Source: a virus
Reading direction: 5' to 3' (one strand)
Length of the DNA stretch: 39,875 nt
Virus record (IMG/VR): IMGVR_UViG_3300032053_000190
Location: 1-39,875 of that record
Below, one piece after another: positions 39,661 to 39,875 of the stretch; the stretch's first letter is position 1, and each line of letters begins with the position of its first letter. Below the pieces are notes generated by a model that was not told the DNA's origin, did no database searches, and was given only the letters and a program-made list of their open reading frames with translations. The position numbers were made by a program, and so were the translations under genes.

Positions 39661-39783
39661 ATGAATAATAGTAGTGAAATACTTATTGTGGTTGGTTTAA
39701 TATTGATAGTAACGGTACGAACCTCTTTGTCCCAAATGTGGCGGAAGGGCATCCCCAAAGATTGCCCGAAATGCCTTTTATAG
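39661..39783 (+). CDS. Small membrane protein, 40 aa
   Basis: AAGGTG precedes the ATG. Residues 6-20 form one membrane segment (ILIVVGLILIVTV) followed by a basic tail with D-C-P-K-C near the end. It runs into the terminal repeat, and its end is repeated at 1-50, confirming continuity across the contig ends. Function unknown. Confidence 0.6.
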   Translation: MNNSSEILIVVGLILIVTVRTSLSQMWRKGIPKDCPKCLL

Positions 39784-39875
39784 ATTGGACGAACGATGAA
39801 AAAGAAACGCTGCGAAATCTGCGACTGTTGGATTGTTATAGTTTGGAGTCGTTTTTTAAACCCAAAAAGTTCGAC
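39734..39875. repeat. Right copy of terminal direct repeat
   Basis: Same sequence as 1-142 apart from A at 39860 (C at 127). The last 80 bases contain the start of the Cys-rich gene that is complete at 63-233; the mismatch changes its codon from ACC to AAC. Confidence 0.9.

Overview
The window looks like one complete genome of a tailed, temperate, siphovirus-like phage. The first 142 bases recur at the right end (39734-39875) with one mismatch. That pattern is expected from a circular or circularly permuted genome assembled slightly past one unit length, so one unit is about 39,733 bp. Almost all genes are on the + strand, tightly packed, often with ATGA overlaps and AAGGAG-type ribosome binding sites, so the host is a bacterium with a normal anti-Shine-Dalgarno sequence. 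A planctomycete host (Phycisphaerae-like) is suggested only indirectly. The secreted and beta-helix proteins at 12.5-18 kb resemble planctomycete extracellular proteins in style: a signal peptide, an opening 'YVRAGADGNNTG'-type beta-helix start, Asp-Pro-Asn-rich linkers and a C-terminal 'TTYYWRVDA' module. That is inference.

Layout. 0.06-0.5 kb: two small genes, then a structured, repeat-rich intergenic region. 0.7-6.8 kb: packaging and head genes (TerS, TerL, a portal fused to a Mu F-like domain, HK97-type protease, HK97-type capsid), closed by a strong terminator. 6.8-12.6 kb: a sugar/glycan cassette inserted into the virion operon (GT-B glycosyltransferase, PIG-L deacetylase, a miniature split transketolase pair, NAD-dependent epimerase, DUF6625-like protein, GT-A glycosyltransferase, 44-aa zinc ribbon, GT4 glycosyltransferase). 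12.6-18.1 kb: two signal-peptide proteins and two right-handed beta-helix proteins, probably appendage or cell-surface factors. 18.1-25.0 kb: connector and tail genes, including a G/GT-type programmed -1 frameshift and a very short tape-measure candidate. 25.0-26.1 kb: a zinc protein, another secreted protein and a holin-like membrane protein. 26.3-27.3 kb: two minus-strand genes, a divergent control region and a sigma70-like promoter followed by a leader terminator. 27.3-28.7 kb: a zinc protein and a tyrosine integrase.

28.8-29.5 kb holds no convincing gene. It carries an array of three RNA-like elements of 115-145 nt, each closed by an acceptor-like stem with a D-arm-like hairpin just inside. 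One has a full tRNA body (acceptor, D-arm, T-arm) but no recognisable anticodon arm. A reduced relative lies at 501-539. This array is the best candidate for something undescribed.

29.5-38.2 kb: the replication/recombination region (winged-helix protein, Rad50-like ATPase, RecT annealing protein, MBL-fold hydrolase, Dam-like methylase, small membrane proteins, replication initiator with iteron-like palindromes inside the gene, nuclease-like protein, DUF5131 protein). 38.2-39.8 kb: a lipoprotein, a 27-unit hexapeptide-repeat protein and a small membrane protein that runs into the terminal repeat.

How it works together: the integrase and minus-strand regulators imply lysogeny. RecT, the SMC-like ATPase and the MBL protein form a recombination set. 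The glycan cassette probably decorates virion proteins or alters host surface sugars. No endolysin was recognised. Family names below come from reading the proteins by eye, not from searches.
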